Source: Acetobacteraceae bacterium H6797 (GTDB taxonomy: Bacteria > Pseudomonadota > Alphaproteobacteria > Acetobacterales > Acetobacteraceae). From it: 64,000 nucleotides of DNA. Location of the stretch: contig JADFCQ010000001.1 in assembly GCA_015223225.1 (NCBI GenBank), positions 496,001 to 560,000 of the forward strand. The letters run 5' to 3'. This document shows positions 28,469-35,955 of the stretch, one piece after another; positions within the stretch are counted from its first letter, which is position 1, and each line of letters opens with the position of its first letter. The notes beneath the pieces are model-generated. The model was not told where the DNA came from, did not search any database, and saw only the letters and a list, made by a program, of their open reading frames with translations. The position numbers and the translations under genes are program-made.

Positions 28469-28604
28469 TCAATGATCTATGCGGGAAGACGGGGCCGGAA
28501 GCGGGTGGAGCGGCGATCCGACCGCGACCGCCTCTCCGGCACCCGAAAATCCGGCCGGCCTCTCAGTCATCCATGCGGGAAGAGGGCGCGGGGCGCGGGC
28601 GGAG
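28469..28604. repeat. Imperfect direct repeat behind mutY block
   Basis: A segment of about 42 bases occurs at 28469-28510 and again at 28563-28604, 94 bases apart. Both share GCGGGAAGA and GGAGCGG blocks. The second copy encodes the C-terminus of the small minus-strand protein; the first would encode a near-identical tail (PAPSSR followed by IDH instead of MDD, then stop). It looks like a local duplication remnant. Confidence 0.55.
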
Positions 28605-28769
28605 CGGCAGGCCCATCGCCCGTTCGAGGCCATCCACCAGGCGCTGCACGCGGCGGAGGCGCCCATCGCCGGTGGCGCTGCCGGTGCCGGAAATCGCCGC
28701 CGCCACCCGTCTCTCGCGGGCCTTGAGCAGCAATTGCCGCAGCATCCTCATATTGTCCTTGGGCGTCAT
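28563..28769 (-). CDS. Small basic protein of unknown function downstream of mutY
   Basis: A 68-residue protein, mostly one or two amphipathic helices (LRQLLLKARERR at 10-21 and VQRLVDGLERAMGL at 41-54). A strong AGAGGAAATC site precedes the ATG, 30 bases after the mutY stop, so it is probably translated from the mutY mRNA. I do not recognise the family. Its last nine residues are duplicated downstream on the same strand (see the repeat). Confidence 0.6.
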   Translation of the reverse strand: MTPKDNMRMLRQLLLKARERRVAAAISGTGSATGDGRLRRVQRLVDGLERAMGLPLRPRPAPSSRMDD

Positions 28770-28798
28770 GATTTCCTCTGGGTTCTTTGCGCGCGGTT

Positions 28799-29941
28799 CT
28801 AGCGCGAATGCCCCTCGGGCGGAATCGCCCCCTTCCTGCCCGGAGGCCGCCCCCTGCCGCGCGCCGGGCGCATGGGCACGCCTTCGTGTTCTTCGGCCGC
28901 CAGTTCCAGCAGGCGCAGCATGGCGGTGGGCAGCCCGGCCCGCGCTTCCTCGGGCGTGGCCCAGAAATAGCCCTCGGGCGCCTCCCCGGCCGGGATGCTG
29001 GCCACAAGCAGGCGCATCCGCAGCTCGAAATGGGTGAAGCCGTGCCGCGCCTCGCCTTCCAGGGCCCGCCAATTCGGCCCGGCGAGGGGCGCGAAGCCCA
29101 TGGCCTCCTCCTCGCCCCAGGCGGCCTCGCGCCAGGGCGTGCCGGGAATTTCAGGCATGCCGCCCAGCAGCCCGCTTTCCGGCCGCCGGCGCAGCAGCAG
29201 CCGCCCCGCCGGATCGGTGAGCAGGAAATGCACGCCCAGCCGCGTCGGCCGCGCGGCCTTGGGCGTCTTGCGCGGCAGGGTGGCGGCGATGCCCGCCTTC
29301 CGCCCCTCGCATTGCAGCGCCCATGGGCAGAGCACGCAGGCCGGGTTGCGGGGCGTGCAGATCGTGGCGCCCAGGTCGAACAGCGCCTGCACGAAATCGC
29401 TCGGCCGCTCCCGCACCAGCTCGCTCGCCAGGAAACGCTCGGCGAGGGCCGCGAGGCGCGGCCGGGCGCTGGGCAGCGGATCTTCCACAGCATGGAGCCG
29501 CGAGGTCACGCGCTCCACATTCCCGTCCACGGCGATGGCCGGGAGATTGAAGGCGATGGCGCCCACGGCGGCGGCCGTATAGGCCCCGATTCCCGGCAGG
29601 GCGCGCAGCCCCTCCACCGTCCGCGGGAAGCCGCCCAGGGCGACGACGGCCTTGGCGCAGGCATGGAGGTTCCGCGCCCGGGCGTAATAGCCGAGCCCCG
29701 CCCAGGCCTCGGCCACCGCCTCCCAGGGGGCGGCGGCCAGGATCTTCACGGTCGGGAAGCGGGAGAGGAAGTCGCTGTAGCGGGGCCCCACCGTCGCAAC
29801 GGTCGTCTGCTGCAGCATGACTTCGGAGAGCCAGACGCGGTATGGATCGGGCCGCTCGCCCGGCAGGGCCCGCCAGGGCAGGCTGCGGCGATGACGGTCA
29901 TACCAGGCGAGCAGCGGTGCGGGATCGGGGGAGAAGGACAT
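28799..29941 (-). CDS. mutY: A/G-specific adenine DNA glycosylase MutY
   Basis: A 380-residue base-excision enzyme that removes adenine opposite 8-oxoguanine. The HhH-GPD domain includes the catalytic Glu in WLSEVMLQQT (E40) and the Asp in AVDGNVERV (D139) behind the helix-hairpin-helix LPGIGAYTA. The four iron-sulfur cysteines are spaced C-x6-C-x2-C-x5-C (195, 202, 205, 211). A NUDIX-like C-terminal domain reads the oxidised base. ATG 29941 has GAGGG seven bases upstream. This start codon overlaps the start codon of the divergent DUF721 gene. Confidence 0.95.
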   Translation of the reverse strand: MSFSPDPAPLLAWYDRHRRSLPWRALPGERPDPYRVWLSEVMLQQTTVATVGPRYSDFLSRFPTVKILAAAPWEAVAEAWAGLGYYARARNLHACAKAVVALGGFPRTVEGLRALPGIGAYTAAAVGAIAFNLPAIAVDGNVERVTSRLHAVEDPLPSARPRLAALAERFLASELVRERPSDFVQALFDLGATICTPRNPACVLCPWALQCEGRKAGIAATLPRKTPKAARPTRLGVHFLLTDPAGRLLLRRRPESGLLGGMPEIPGTPWREAAWGEEEAMGFAPLAGPNWRALEGEARHGFTHFELRMRLLVASIPAGEAPEGYFWATPEEARAGLPTAMLRLLELAAEEHEGVPMRPARGRGRPPGRKGAIPPEGHSR

Positions 29942-30503
29942 GGCGAAGCCCTCAAAGGACAGCGCGGCCGCGGGATCAAGCGGCGAATCGCCGAAGCGGG
30001 CGCGCAAGCCCCGCGCGCCGGCCGCGCCCGCTAGCTCGCCCGTGGCGCCGCCGCCCGAGCCGCAGCGGCATTTCATGCCCCGCACCCTCGGCGCCCTGCT
30101 GCCGCCGCTGACCCGCCCCGTGTTCCGCCGGCAGAATCCCTCGGTCGCGCGGATCATGAGCGATTGGGTGGAGATCGTGGGCCCGGAACTAGGCGCCCGC
30201 ACCTCGCCGCGCGGGCTGACAGCCGGTTCCCTGACCATCGCCTGCTCCGGCCCCGTGGCCATGGAGTTGCAGCACCTCGCCCCCGCGCTGATTTCCCGCA
30301 TCAATGGCGCGCTGGGCCAAGTGGTGGTGCAGCGGATCAAGGTGGTGCAGGGCTTCGTGCAGCGCCGCCCGCCCGCGCCCCCCGCCCGCCCCGAGTCGCC
30401 CCCGCCGCCCGAGCGGGTGATGGCCGCCATCGAGACCGTGAATGACCCCGATCTGCGGGAGGCCCTGGCCAGATTGGCCAAGGGCGTCTATCGGACGCGC
30501 TGA
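29940..30503 (+). CDS. DUF721 (DciA-like) domain protein
   Basis: A 187-residue protein. A low-complexity Pro/Ala/Lys-rich start (1-45) is followed by the DUF721 core with RIMSDWVEIVGPELGARTSP and LTIACSGPVAMELQHLAPALISRIN, which has a KH-like fold. DUF721 includes DciA, the loader of replicative helicase in many bacteria, but a DciA role here is inference. The start at 29940 has AGAAGGA upstream and overlaps the mutY start; ATG 30076, just before the conserved core, is an alternative. The following genes are dsbA and smc, a known alphaproteobacterial order. Confidence 0.82.
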   Translation: MAKPSKDSAAAGSSGESPKRARKPRAPAAPASSPVAPPPEPQRHFMPRTLGALLPPLTRPVFRRQNPSVARIMSDWVEIVGPELGARTSPRGLTAGSLTIACSGPVAMELQHLAPALISRINGALGQVVVQRIKVVQGFVQRRPPAPPARPESPPPPERVMAAIETVNDPDLREALARLAKGVYRTR

Positions 30504-30609
30504 TCCGCCCTCTGGCTTTCCGCCCACGGCTTTCAAAGCGCAACAAGCCGCCCCAGATAGCCGGACTGGTCTATAAGCCGTTCGCCATACCCCGCGAGGA
30601 GTTACCTGG

Positions 30610-31230
30610 ATGCCGATGAACCGCCGCCACCTGATGCTCGGTGCGGGCTCTGTTGCCCTGGCCGGTACGGGCCTGATCACGCCGGCGATGGCGCAGGCCG
30701 CCGATCCGCGCATGGCCGACCGCGCCGTCGGCAAGGCCGATGCCAAGGTGACGGTCATCGAGTATTTCTCGCTCACCTGCCCGCATTGTGCCGCCTTCCA
30801 CCGCACCACCTATCCGCAGGTGAAGAAGGAGCTGATCGACACGGGCAAGATCCGCTTCGTCTTCCGCGACTTCCCGCTCGATCAGCTGGCCCTGGCTGGC
30901 GCCATGGTGGCCCGCGCCCTGCCGGCCGACCGCTACGAGGGTTTCGTGGGCGTGCTGCTCGGCAGCCAGGACCGCTGGGCCTTCAACCGCAACGTGAACA
31001 ACATGGAAGAGATCGCGAAGCTCGCGGCCCTCGCCGGCATGTCGCGCCCCGATTTCGAGAAGACCATCGGCGATGACGGTCTTCGCCGCGCCATTCTCGA
31101 AGGCCGCCTGAAGGCCGAGCAGACCGACAAGGTCGATGCCACGCCGACCTTCCTCTTCAACGGCAACAAGCAGTCCGGCGAATTGAGCTATGATCGCTTC
31201 GCCGAACTGGTCGCCAAGGCCGGCGGCTGA
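30610..31230 (+). CDS. DsbA family thioredoxin-fold protein
   Basis: A 206-residue exported oxidoreductase. The signal has Asn-Arg-Arg before the hydrophobic core and ends near Ala-Gln-Ala (residue 30). The active site is CPHC (57-60), as in DsbA, and the cis-Pro loop is ATPTF near residue 178. It probably forms or isomerises disulfides in the periplasm. GAGGAG lies eight bases before the ATG. The lack of a second Cys pair separates it from DsbC/G dimers. It sits between the DUF721 gene and smc. Confidence 0.92.
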   Translation: MPMNRRHLMLGAGSVALAGTGLITPAMAQAADPRMADRAVGKADAKVTVIEYFSLTCPHCAAFHRTTYPQVKKELIDTGKIRFVFRDFPLDQLALAGAMVARALPADRYEGFVGVLLGSQDRWAFNRNVNNMEEIAKLAALAGMSRPDFEKTIGDDGLRRAILEGRLKAEQTDKVDATPTFLFNGNKQSGELSYDRFAELVAKAGG

Positions 31231-31253
31231 CCTTCCGGTAGCGGGCCAAAGCT

Positions 31254-34200
31254 CTGAGCGAAACCGACGACACCGCCTCCGCCACCCCGGCGGAGGCCGA
31301 AGCCCCGGCTGAAGCGCCGCCCGAGGCCCTCGCGGAGGGTATCGGCGAGGATGGGCTGCGCCCACGCCTCACGGCGACGCTGACGCGCATCCGCATCGCG
31401 GGCTTCAAGAGCTTCGCCGAGCCGACCAATGTCGACATCCTGCCGGGGCTGACAGGCGTCGTCGGCCCCAATGGCTGCGGCAAGTCGAACGTGGTCGAGG
31501 CCCTGCGCTGGGCCATGGGCGAGAGCAATGCCCGCAACATGCGCGGCGGCGAGATGGATGACATCATCTTCGCCGGCACCGCGACCCGCCCCGGCCGCAA
31601 CCATGCCGAGGTGACGATCAGCCTGGAGCATGCGCCGGGCCTTGCCCCGCCGCCCAACCAGGATGCTTCGGAACTCGAGATCGTCCGCCGCATTGTGCGC
31701 GGCGAGGGCACGGGCTATCGCATCAATGGCCGCGAGGCGCGCGGCCGCGACGTGCAGACGCTCTTCGCCGATATCGGCTCCGGCTCCCGCGCCTCGGCCA
31801 TGGTCAGCCAAGGCAAAGTCGCCGCGCTGATCGCGCAGAAGCCGGAAGAGCGGCGCCAGGTGCTGGAGGAGGCCGCCGGCATCGCGGGCCTGCGCGCCCG
31901 GCGGCACGAGGCGGAGCTCAAGCTCCGTCAGGCCGAGAACAACCTCACCCGCGCCGATGACCTCAAGGGCCAACTCGAGACGCAGCGCGAGGGGCTGAAG
32001 CGCCAGGCGCGGCAGGCGGCCCGCTACCGGAACCTCTCGGGCCTGACCCGCGAGGCCGAGGCGGAATATCTCTCCATCCTCGCGGCCCGTGCCGAGACGG
32101 CGATCATCCGCGCCCGCGAGGCCTTCGTGGCCGCCCGCGGCCAGACCCAGGCGGCGGCGGATGCGGCGGAAAAGGCGACGATCCGCGCCTTCGAGTCGGA
32201 AAAGGCCATTCCCGCCCCCCGCGCCGCCGAGGCCGAGGCCCGCACGGCGCTCGAACGCCGCCGCGTGGAGGATGAGGGCCTGGCCGAGGCCGAGGCGCGC
32301 GCGCAGGCCGCCCTGGCCGCCGCCGAAAGCCGCCTCGCGACCATCGCGGAAGACCTCTCCCACGCCGCGCGCGTCGCCGAGGATGGCGCGCGTGCCGAGG
32401 AGAAGCTCGCCGCCGAGGCGGCCGGCCTCGCCGCCGATGCCGAGGCCCTGCCCGGCATGATCGAGTCGGCGAAGGCCGAGGAAGCCGCCGCCATCGCGGC
32501 CGTGGCCGAGGCCGAGCAGGCCGCCCAGGCCGCCGCCGATGCCGCCGCCCAGGCGCAGGCCCAGTCCGAGACGGCCGCCGCCGCCGTCCAGGCCGCCGAG
32601 GCCCGCGCCCGCCGCGCCGAGGATCAGCGCCGGGCGCTCGCCACCGAACATGCCCAGGCCGAAGCCGGCCGCGTGCCGCCCGAGGCCATCGCCGCCGCCC
32701 ATACTAAGCTCGCGGAAGCCGAGGCCGCCCAGGCCGCCGCCCGCGAAGGACTCGAAGCGGCCGAGAAGGCCCGCGCTGAGGCCCAGGCGAAGCTCGCCGA
32801 AGCCCGCCGCCTCTTCAGCGAGGCCGAGACCGCCCGCACCCGCGCCTTGCAGGACCGTGACGCCGCCGCCGCCCGCGCCCGCCGGATGGCCGAGCAGCAC
32901 GGCCGCCTCGCGCAGGATCGCGAACAGGCCGCCCGCGCGCTGATCCCCGACGAGAAGCTGGAGGCCGCGAAATCCGCGCTCCAGGCCGCCGAAAAAGCCG
33001 TCGCCGAGGCCCGTGACGAGCTCGGGCAGGCCGAGAAGGCCCGTGCCACCGCCCAGTCGGCCCATGAGGAGGCGCGCCGCGCGGCTTCCACGGCCGAGGC
33101 CCGGCGCACCAAGCTCGCCGCCGAGGCCGAGGGCATCGCCGCCCTGCTGCGTGCCGGCCAGGGCCAGGGCCGCGTCGCGCCTATTCTGGACAGCGTCGGC
33201 GTCCCCGCCGGGCTCGAAGCCGCCATTGCCGCCGCCCTGGGCGAGACGGCCGAAGCCGGTGCCGCAGGCCAAGGGCCGCGCCATTGGCGCATCCTGCCCG
33301 TCGGCGAGACGCGCCCGCCGCCCGGCGGCGCCACGCCGCTGGCGAGCCTCGTCGAATCTCCCGCCGAATTGGCCCGCGCCCTCTCCTTCGTCGGCCTGCT
33401 GCCGGAAGGCGGGGATGGCGACGTGCTCCAGGCCGAGCTTCTCCCCGGCCAGGCGCTGGTCGATCGCGAAGGCGGCTTCTGGCGCTGGGACGGTTTCGTC
33501 GCCCGCGCGGGTGCCCCGGCCCCAGGCGCGGTGCGTCTGCAACAGCGCAACCGCCTCCGCGCCGCCCGGGCCGAGCAGGACGCCGCCGCCGCTGAGGCCG
33601 CCCAGGCCGAAGCCGCACGCCGCGCCGCCGCCGAGGCCGAGCAGAGCGCCCAGCGCGCCGAGCAGGCTGCCCGCGAGGCCCGGCGCAGCGCCGAGTCCCG
33701 CCTCGAATCCGCCCGTGGCGAGGCGGCGCGCCTCGTCGCCCAGAGCGAGTCGGCCCAGTCCCGCCTTGCCGCCATCGAGCCGCAGCTGGCCCGGCTCGCG
33801 GGCGAGAAGGCCGAGGCCGAGCAGGCTCTAGCCATGGCCGAAGCAGCACTCGCCGAACTGCCCGACCCGGCGGCGCTCCGCGTCGCGCGGGATGCGGCGC
33901 AGAATGCCGAGCGCGAGGCCCTCGGTGCCGAGGCCCGCGCCCGTGAGGCCCGCGCCCGTGCCGAACAGGCTTTCGAGGCCGCGCGCCGCGACGAATCCCG
34001 CCTCGCCGCCCAGGCCGCCTCGGCAGAAAGCCGCCTCGCGGCCCTCGCACCCCAGCTCGCGACGCTCACCGCCGAGGCAAGCGAGGCCGGTGCCGCCCTG
34101 GAGGCCGCCCGTGCCGAGGCCGCCGCCCTCCCCGACCCGGCTTTGGCCCGCCAGGCCGTCGAAACCGCCCGCGCCACCCTCGCCGCCGCCCGCCAGGCCG

Positions 34201-35366
34201 AGTCGAATGCCCGGACGGGCGTGGCGAGCCTCGCCGGCGAGGGGGACCGCATCGCGCTCCGCCAGGCCTCGCTGGCCAGCGAGCGCGAGGGCTGGGCCAC
34301 CCGCACCGCCGAGGCCCGCGCCCGGCAGCAGGCCCTCGCCGAGCGTCACGAAGCTGCCAAGGCCGAGGCCGATAGCCTGCGCGGGGCCCCCGCCGAGGCC
34401 ACCGCCCGCCGCGCCGCCGCCGGGCGCATCCTGGCCGAGGCCGAAGCGGTGCATGCCGAGGCGGCCATGAAGCTCGCCGCCGCGGAAACCGAGCAGCGCG
34501 AGGCCGCCGAGGCCCGCCGCCTCGCCGATGCGGCGCTCGCCGCCACCCGCGAGGCCCAGCTCCGCGCCGAGGCCCAGGTCGAGGCCGCCGAAACCGCCGG
34601 GCGCAATGCCATGGCGCGCATCATGGAGCGGCTGGGCGAGAACCCCGAACTGCCGCCCCCGCCGGAAGACCTCTCAGACGCCGCCGAGGACAAGGCCCGC
34701 CGCAAGGCCGAACGCCTGACCCGCGAGCGCGAGGAGATGGGGCCCGTCAATCTCCGCGCCGAGATCGAACTGACCGAGATCGAAGCCCGCATCGGCAGCA
34801 TCGATACCGACCGCGAGGAGATCGGCCATGCCATCGCCAAGCTGCGCGGCTCGATCGGCCATTTGAACCGCGCCGGGCGCGAGCGCCTCCGCGCGATCTT
34901 CGACCGGGTGGATGGCGAGTTCCGGGCCATTTTCACGCGGCTCTTCGGCGGCGGCCGCGCCCATCTGGCCCTTGTCGGCAGCGAGGACCCGCTGGAAGCA
35001 GGGCTTGAGATCTTCGCCGAGCCGCCGGGCAAGAAGCTCTCCTCGCTCTCGCTGCTCTCGGGCGGCGAGCAGGCGCTGACGGCGCTCTCGCTGGTCTTCG
35101 CCATCTTCCGCTGCCAGCCCGCGCCCGTCTGCGTGCTCGACGAGGTGGATGCGCCGCTCGACGATGCCAATGTCGAACGCCTCTGCGACATGCTGGAAGC
35201 CATGGCGGCCGAGAGCGGCACCCGATTCCTGGTGGTGACCCACCACCCCCTCACAATGGCCCGGATGCACCGGCTCTATGGCGTCACGATGCAGGAAAGG
35301 GGCGTTTCGCGCCTACTTTCGGTCGATCTTGGCGAGGCGGTGGGCATGGTCGAGGGTAATGGCTGA
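31254..35366 (+). CDS. smc: Chromosome segregation protein SMC, non-canonical start
   Basis: A 1370-residue ATPase that compacts and segregates the chromosome. Order: RIRIAGFKSF, Walker A GPNGCGKSN (about residues 71-79), long Ala/Glu/Arg-rich coiled coil, hinge-like part near 640-760 ending in EGGFWRWDGF, second coiled coil, ABC signature LSGGEQ (1268-1273) and Walker B VCVLDEVDAPLDD. The in-frame stop at 31239 and the absence of any ATG, GTG or TTG before Walker A leave CTG 31254 or CTG 31356 (GAGG five bases upstream) as starts, or a one-base error after ATG 31351. At 1370 residues it is longer than the usual 1150-1200. The scpA/scpB partners are not nearby. Confidence 0.93.
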   Translation: MSETDDTASATPAEAEAPAEAPPEALAEGIGEDGLRPRLTATLTRIRIAGFKSFAEPTNVDILPGLTGVVGPNGCGKSNVVEALRWAMGESNARNMRGGEMDDIIFAGTATRPGRNHAEVTISLEHAPGLAPPPNQDASELEIVRRIVRGEGTGYRINGREARGRDVQTLFADIGSGSRASAMVSQGKVAALIAQKPEERRQVLEEAAGIAGLRARRHEAELKLRQAENNLTRADDLKGQLETQREGLKRQARQAARYRNLSGLTREAEAEYLSILAARAETAIIRAREAFVAARGQTQAAADAAEKATIRAFESEKAIPAPRAAEAEARTALERRRVEDEGLAEAEARAQAALAAAESRLATIAEDLSHAARVAEDGARAEEKLAAEAAGLAADAEALPGMIESAKAEEAAAIAAVAEAEQAAQAAADAAAQAQAQSETAAAAVQAAEARARRAEDQRRALATEHAQAEAGRVPPEAIAAAHTKLAEAEAAQAAAREGLEAAEKARAEAQAKLAEARRLFSEAETARTRALQDRDAAAARARRMAEQHGRLAQDREQAARALIPDEKLEAAKSALQAAEKAVAEARDELGQAEKARATAQSAHEEARRAASTAEARRTKLAAEAEGIAALLRAGQGQGRVAPILDSVGVPAGLEAAIAAALGETAEAGAAGQGPRHWRILPVGETRPPPGGATPLASLVESPAELARALSFVGLLPEGGDGDVLQAELLPGQALVDREGGFWRWDGFVARAGAPAPGAVRLQQRNRLRAARAEQDAAAAEAAQAEAARRAAAEAEQSAQRAEQAAREARRSAESRLESARGEAARLVAQSESAQSRLAAIEPQLARLAGEKAEAEQALAMAEAALAELPDPAALRVARDAAQNAEREALGAEARAREARARAEQAFEAARRDESRLAAQAASAESRLAALAPQLATLTAEASEAGAALEAARAEAAALPDPALARQAVETARATLAAARQAESNARTGVASLAGEGDRIALRQASLASEREGWATRTAEARARQQALAERHEAAKAEADSLRGAPAEATARRAAAGRILAEAEAVHAEAAMKLAAAETEQREAAEARRLADAALAATREAQLRAEAQVEAAETAGRNAMARIMERLGENPELPPPPEDLSDAAEDKARRKAERLTREREEMGPVNLRAEIELTEIEARIGSIDTDREEIGHAIAKLRGSIGHLNRAGRERLRAIFDRVDGEFRAIFTRLFGGGRAHLALVGSEDPLEAGLEIFAEPPGKKLSSLSLLSGGEQALTALSLVFAIFRCQPAPVCVLDEVDAPLDDANVERLCDMLEAMAAESGTRFLVVTHHPLTMARMHRLYGVTMQERGVSRLLSVDLGEAVGMVEGNG

Positions 35367-35395
35367 CGCCGACCTCGGCATGGCGTAAGGTTTAA

Positions 35396-35413
35396 TTGAC
35401 CATTTAAGGTCAA
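35396..35413. promoter_or_regulatory. Palindromic operator candidate TTGACC-N6-GGTCAA
   Basis: A perfect 6-bp inverted repeat around ATTTAA, in an AT-rich patch between the smc stop and the leader ORF of the molybdopterin-domain gene. Eight bases separate it from the leader ATG, so a bound protein would cover the start region. Confidence 0.5.
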
Positions 35414-35421
35414 GGATAGCC

Positions 35422-35463
35422 ATGCCCCATCCCCTCGCCGACGCGGGAGCGACCATCGCGTGA
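35422..35463 (+). CDS. Putative 13-codon leader ORF
   Basis: ATG 35422 with AAGGA five bases upstream opens a frame of 13 codons ending in TGA at 35461-35463. That stop overlaps the GTG start (35460) of the molybdopterin-domain gene as GTGA. Its product ([13 protein letters not shown]) shows no family. It may serve to couple ribosomes onto the next gene, whose own GGGAG site is 11 bases away. Confidence 0.4.
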   Translation: MPHPLADAGATIA

Positions 35464-35954
35464 TCCGCCGCTCCGTCGTCCTCGGCAGTGCCGCACTTTT
35501 CGTCGCCGGCACCGCCTCGGGGCAGGATGCCGTGGCGCCGGACAAGCGGCCGATCCTGACCGTCGCGGGCAATGTCCGCGGCGATTTGCCGCGCGACTTC
35601 ACCCTGGCCACGCTCGAGGCCCTGGGGATGGAACGGCTGACGACCCACACGCCATGGACCTCGGGGCCGCAGAATTTCTCCGGCGTGCCGCTCGCCCGGC
35701 TCCTGGCCTCGGTGGCCAATAGGGGCGCCAATCTGCGGCTGATCGCATTGAACGATTATCAGATCAGCATTCCCGCCTCGGATGCCTCGGCCTATCACCC
35801 CCTGCTGGCCACGCGGCTGGATGGGGTGCCGATGCGGGTGCGCGACAAGGGGCCGATCTGGCTCGTTTATCCCTGGTCGCAGCGGCCGGAGATCGACAAG
35901 CCCTCCTATTACGAGCGCGGCGTCTGGCAACTCCGCCGGATCGAGACGTATTGA
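35460..35954 (+). CDS. Small exported molybdopterin-binding-domain-like protein
   Basis: A 164-residue protein with an export signal (Ile-Arg-Arg, hydrophobic core, cleavage near residue 20). The core follows the small 'oxidoreductase molybdopterin-binding' family often found beside signalling genes: Thr-Pro-Trp-Thr, [37 protein letters not shown] and a final W-x-L-R-R-I. It lacks the cofactor-ligating Cys of true sulfite oxidases, so it is more likely a ligand or redox sensor than an enzyme. The start is GTG. The GGDEF-EAL gene begins one base after its stop, so it probably feeds that protein's periplasmic domain. Confidence 0.75.
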   Translation: MIRRSVVLGSAALFVAGTASGQDAVAPDKRPILTVAGNVRGDLPRDFTLATLEALGMERLTTHTPWTSGPQNFSGVPLARLLASVANRGANLRLIALNDYQISIPASDASAYHPLLATRLDGVPMRVRDKGPIWLVYPWSQRPEIDKPSYYERGVWQLRRIETY

Positions 35955-35955
35955 T

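Noticed and set aside
31188..33542. Long Gly/Leu-rich open frame on the minus strand
   Set aside because: It lies antisense to smc in a region of extreme GC and Ala/Glu codons, which keeps the opposite strand free of stops. No ribosome site, no family, and SMC motifs on the plus strand are decisive.
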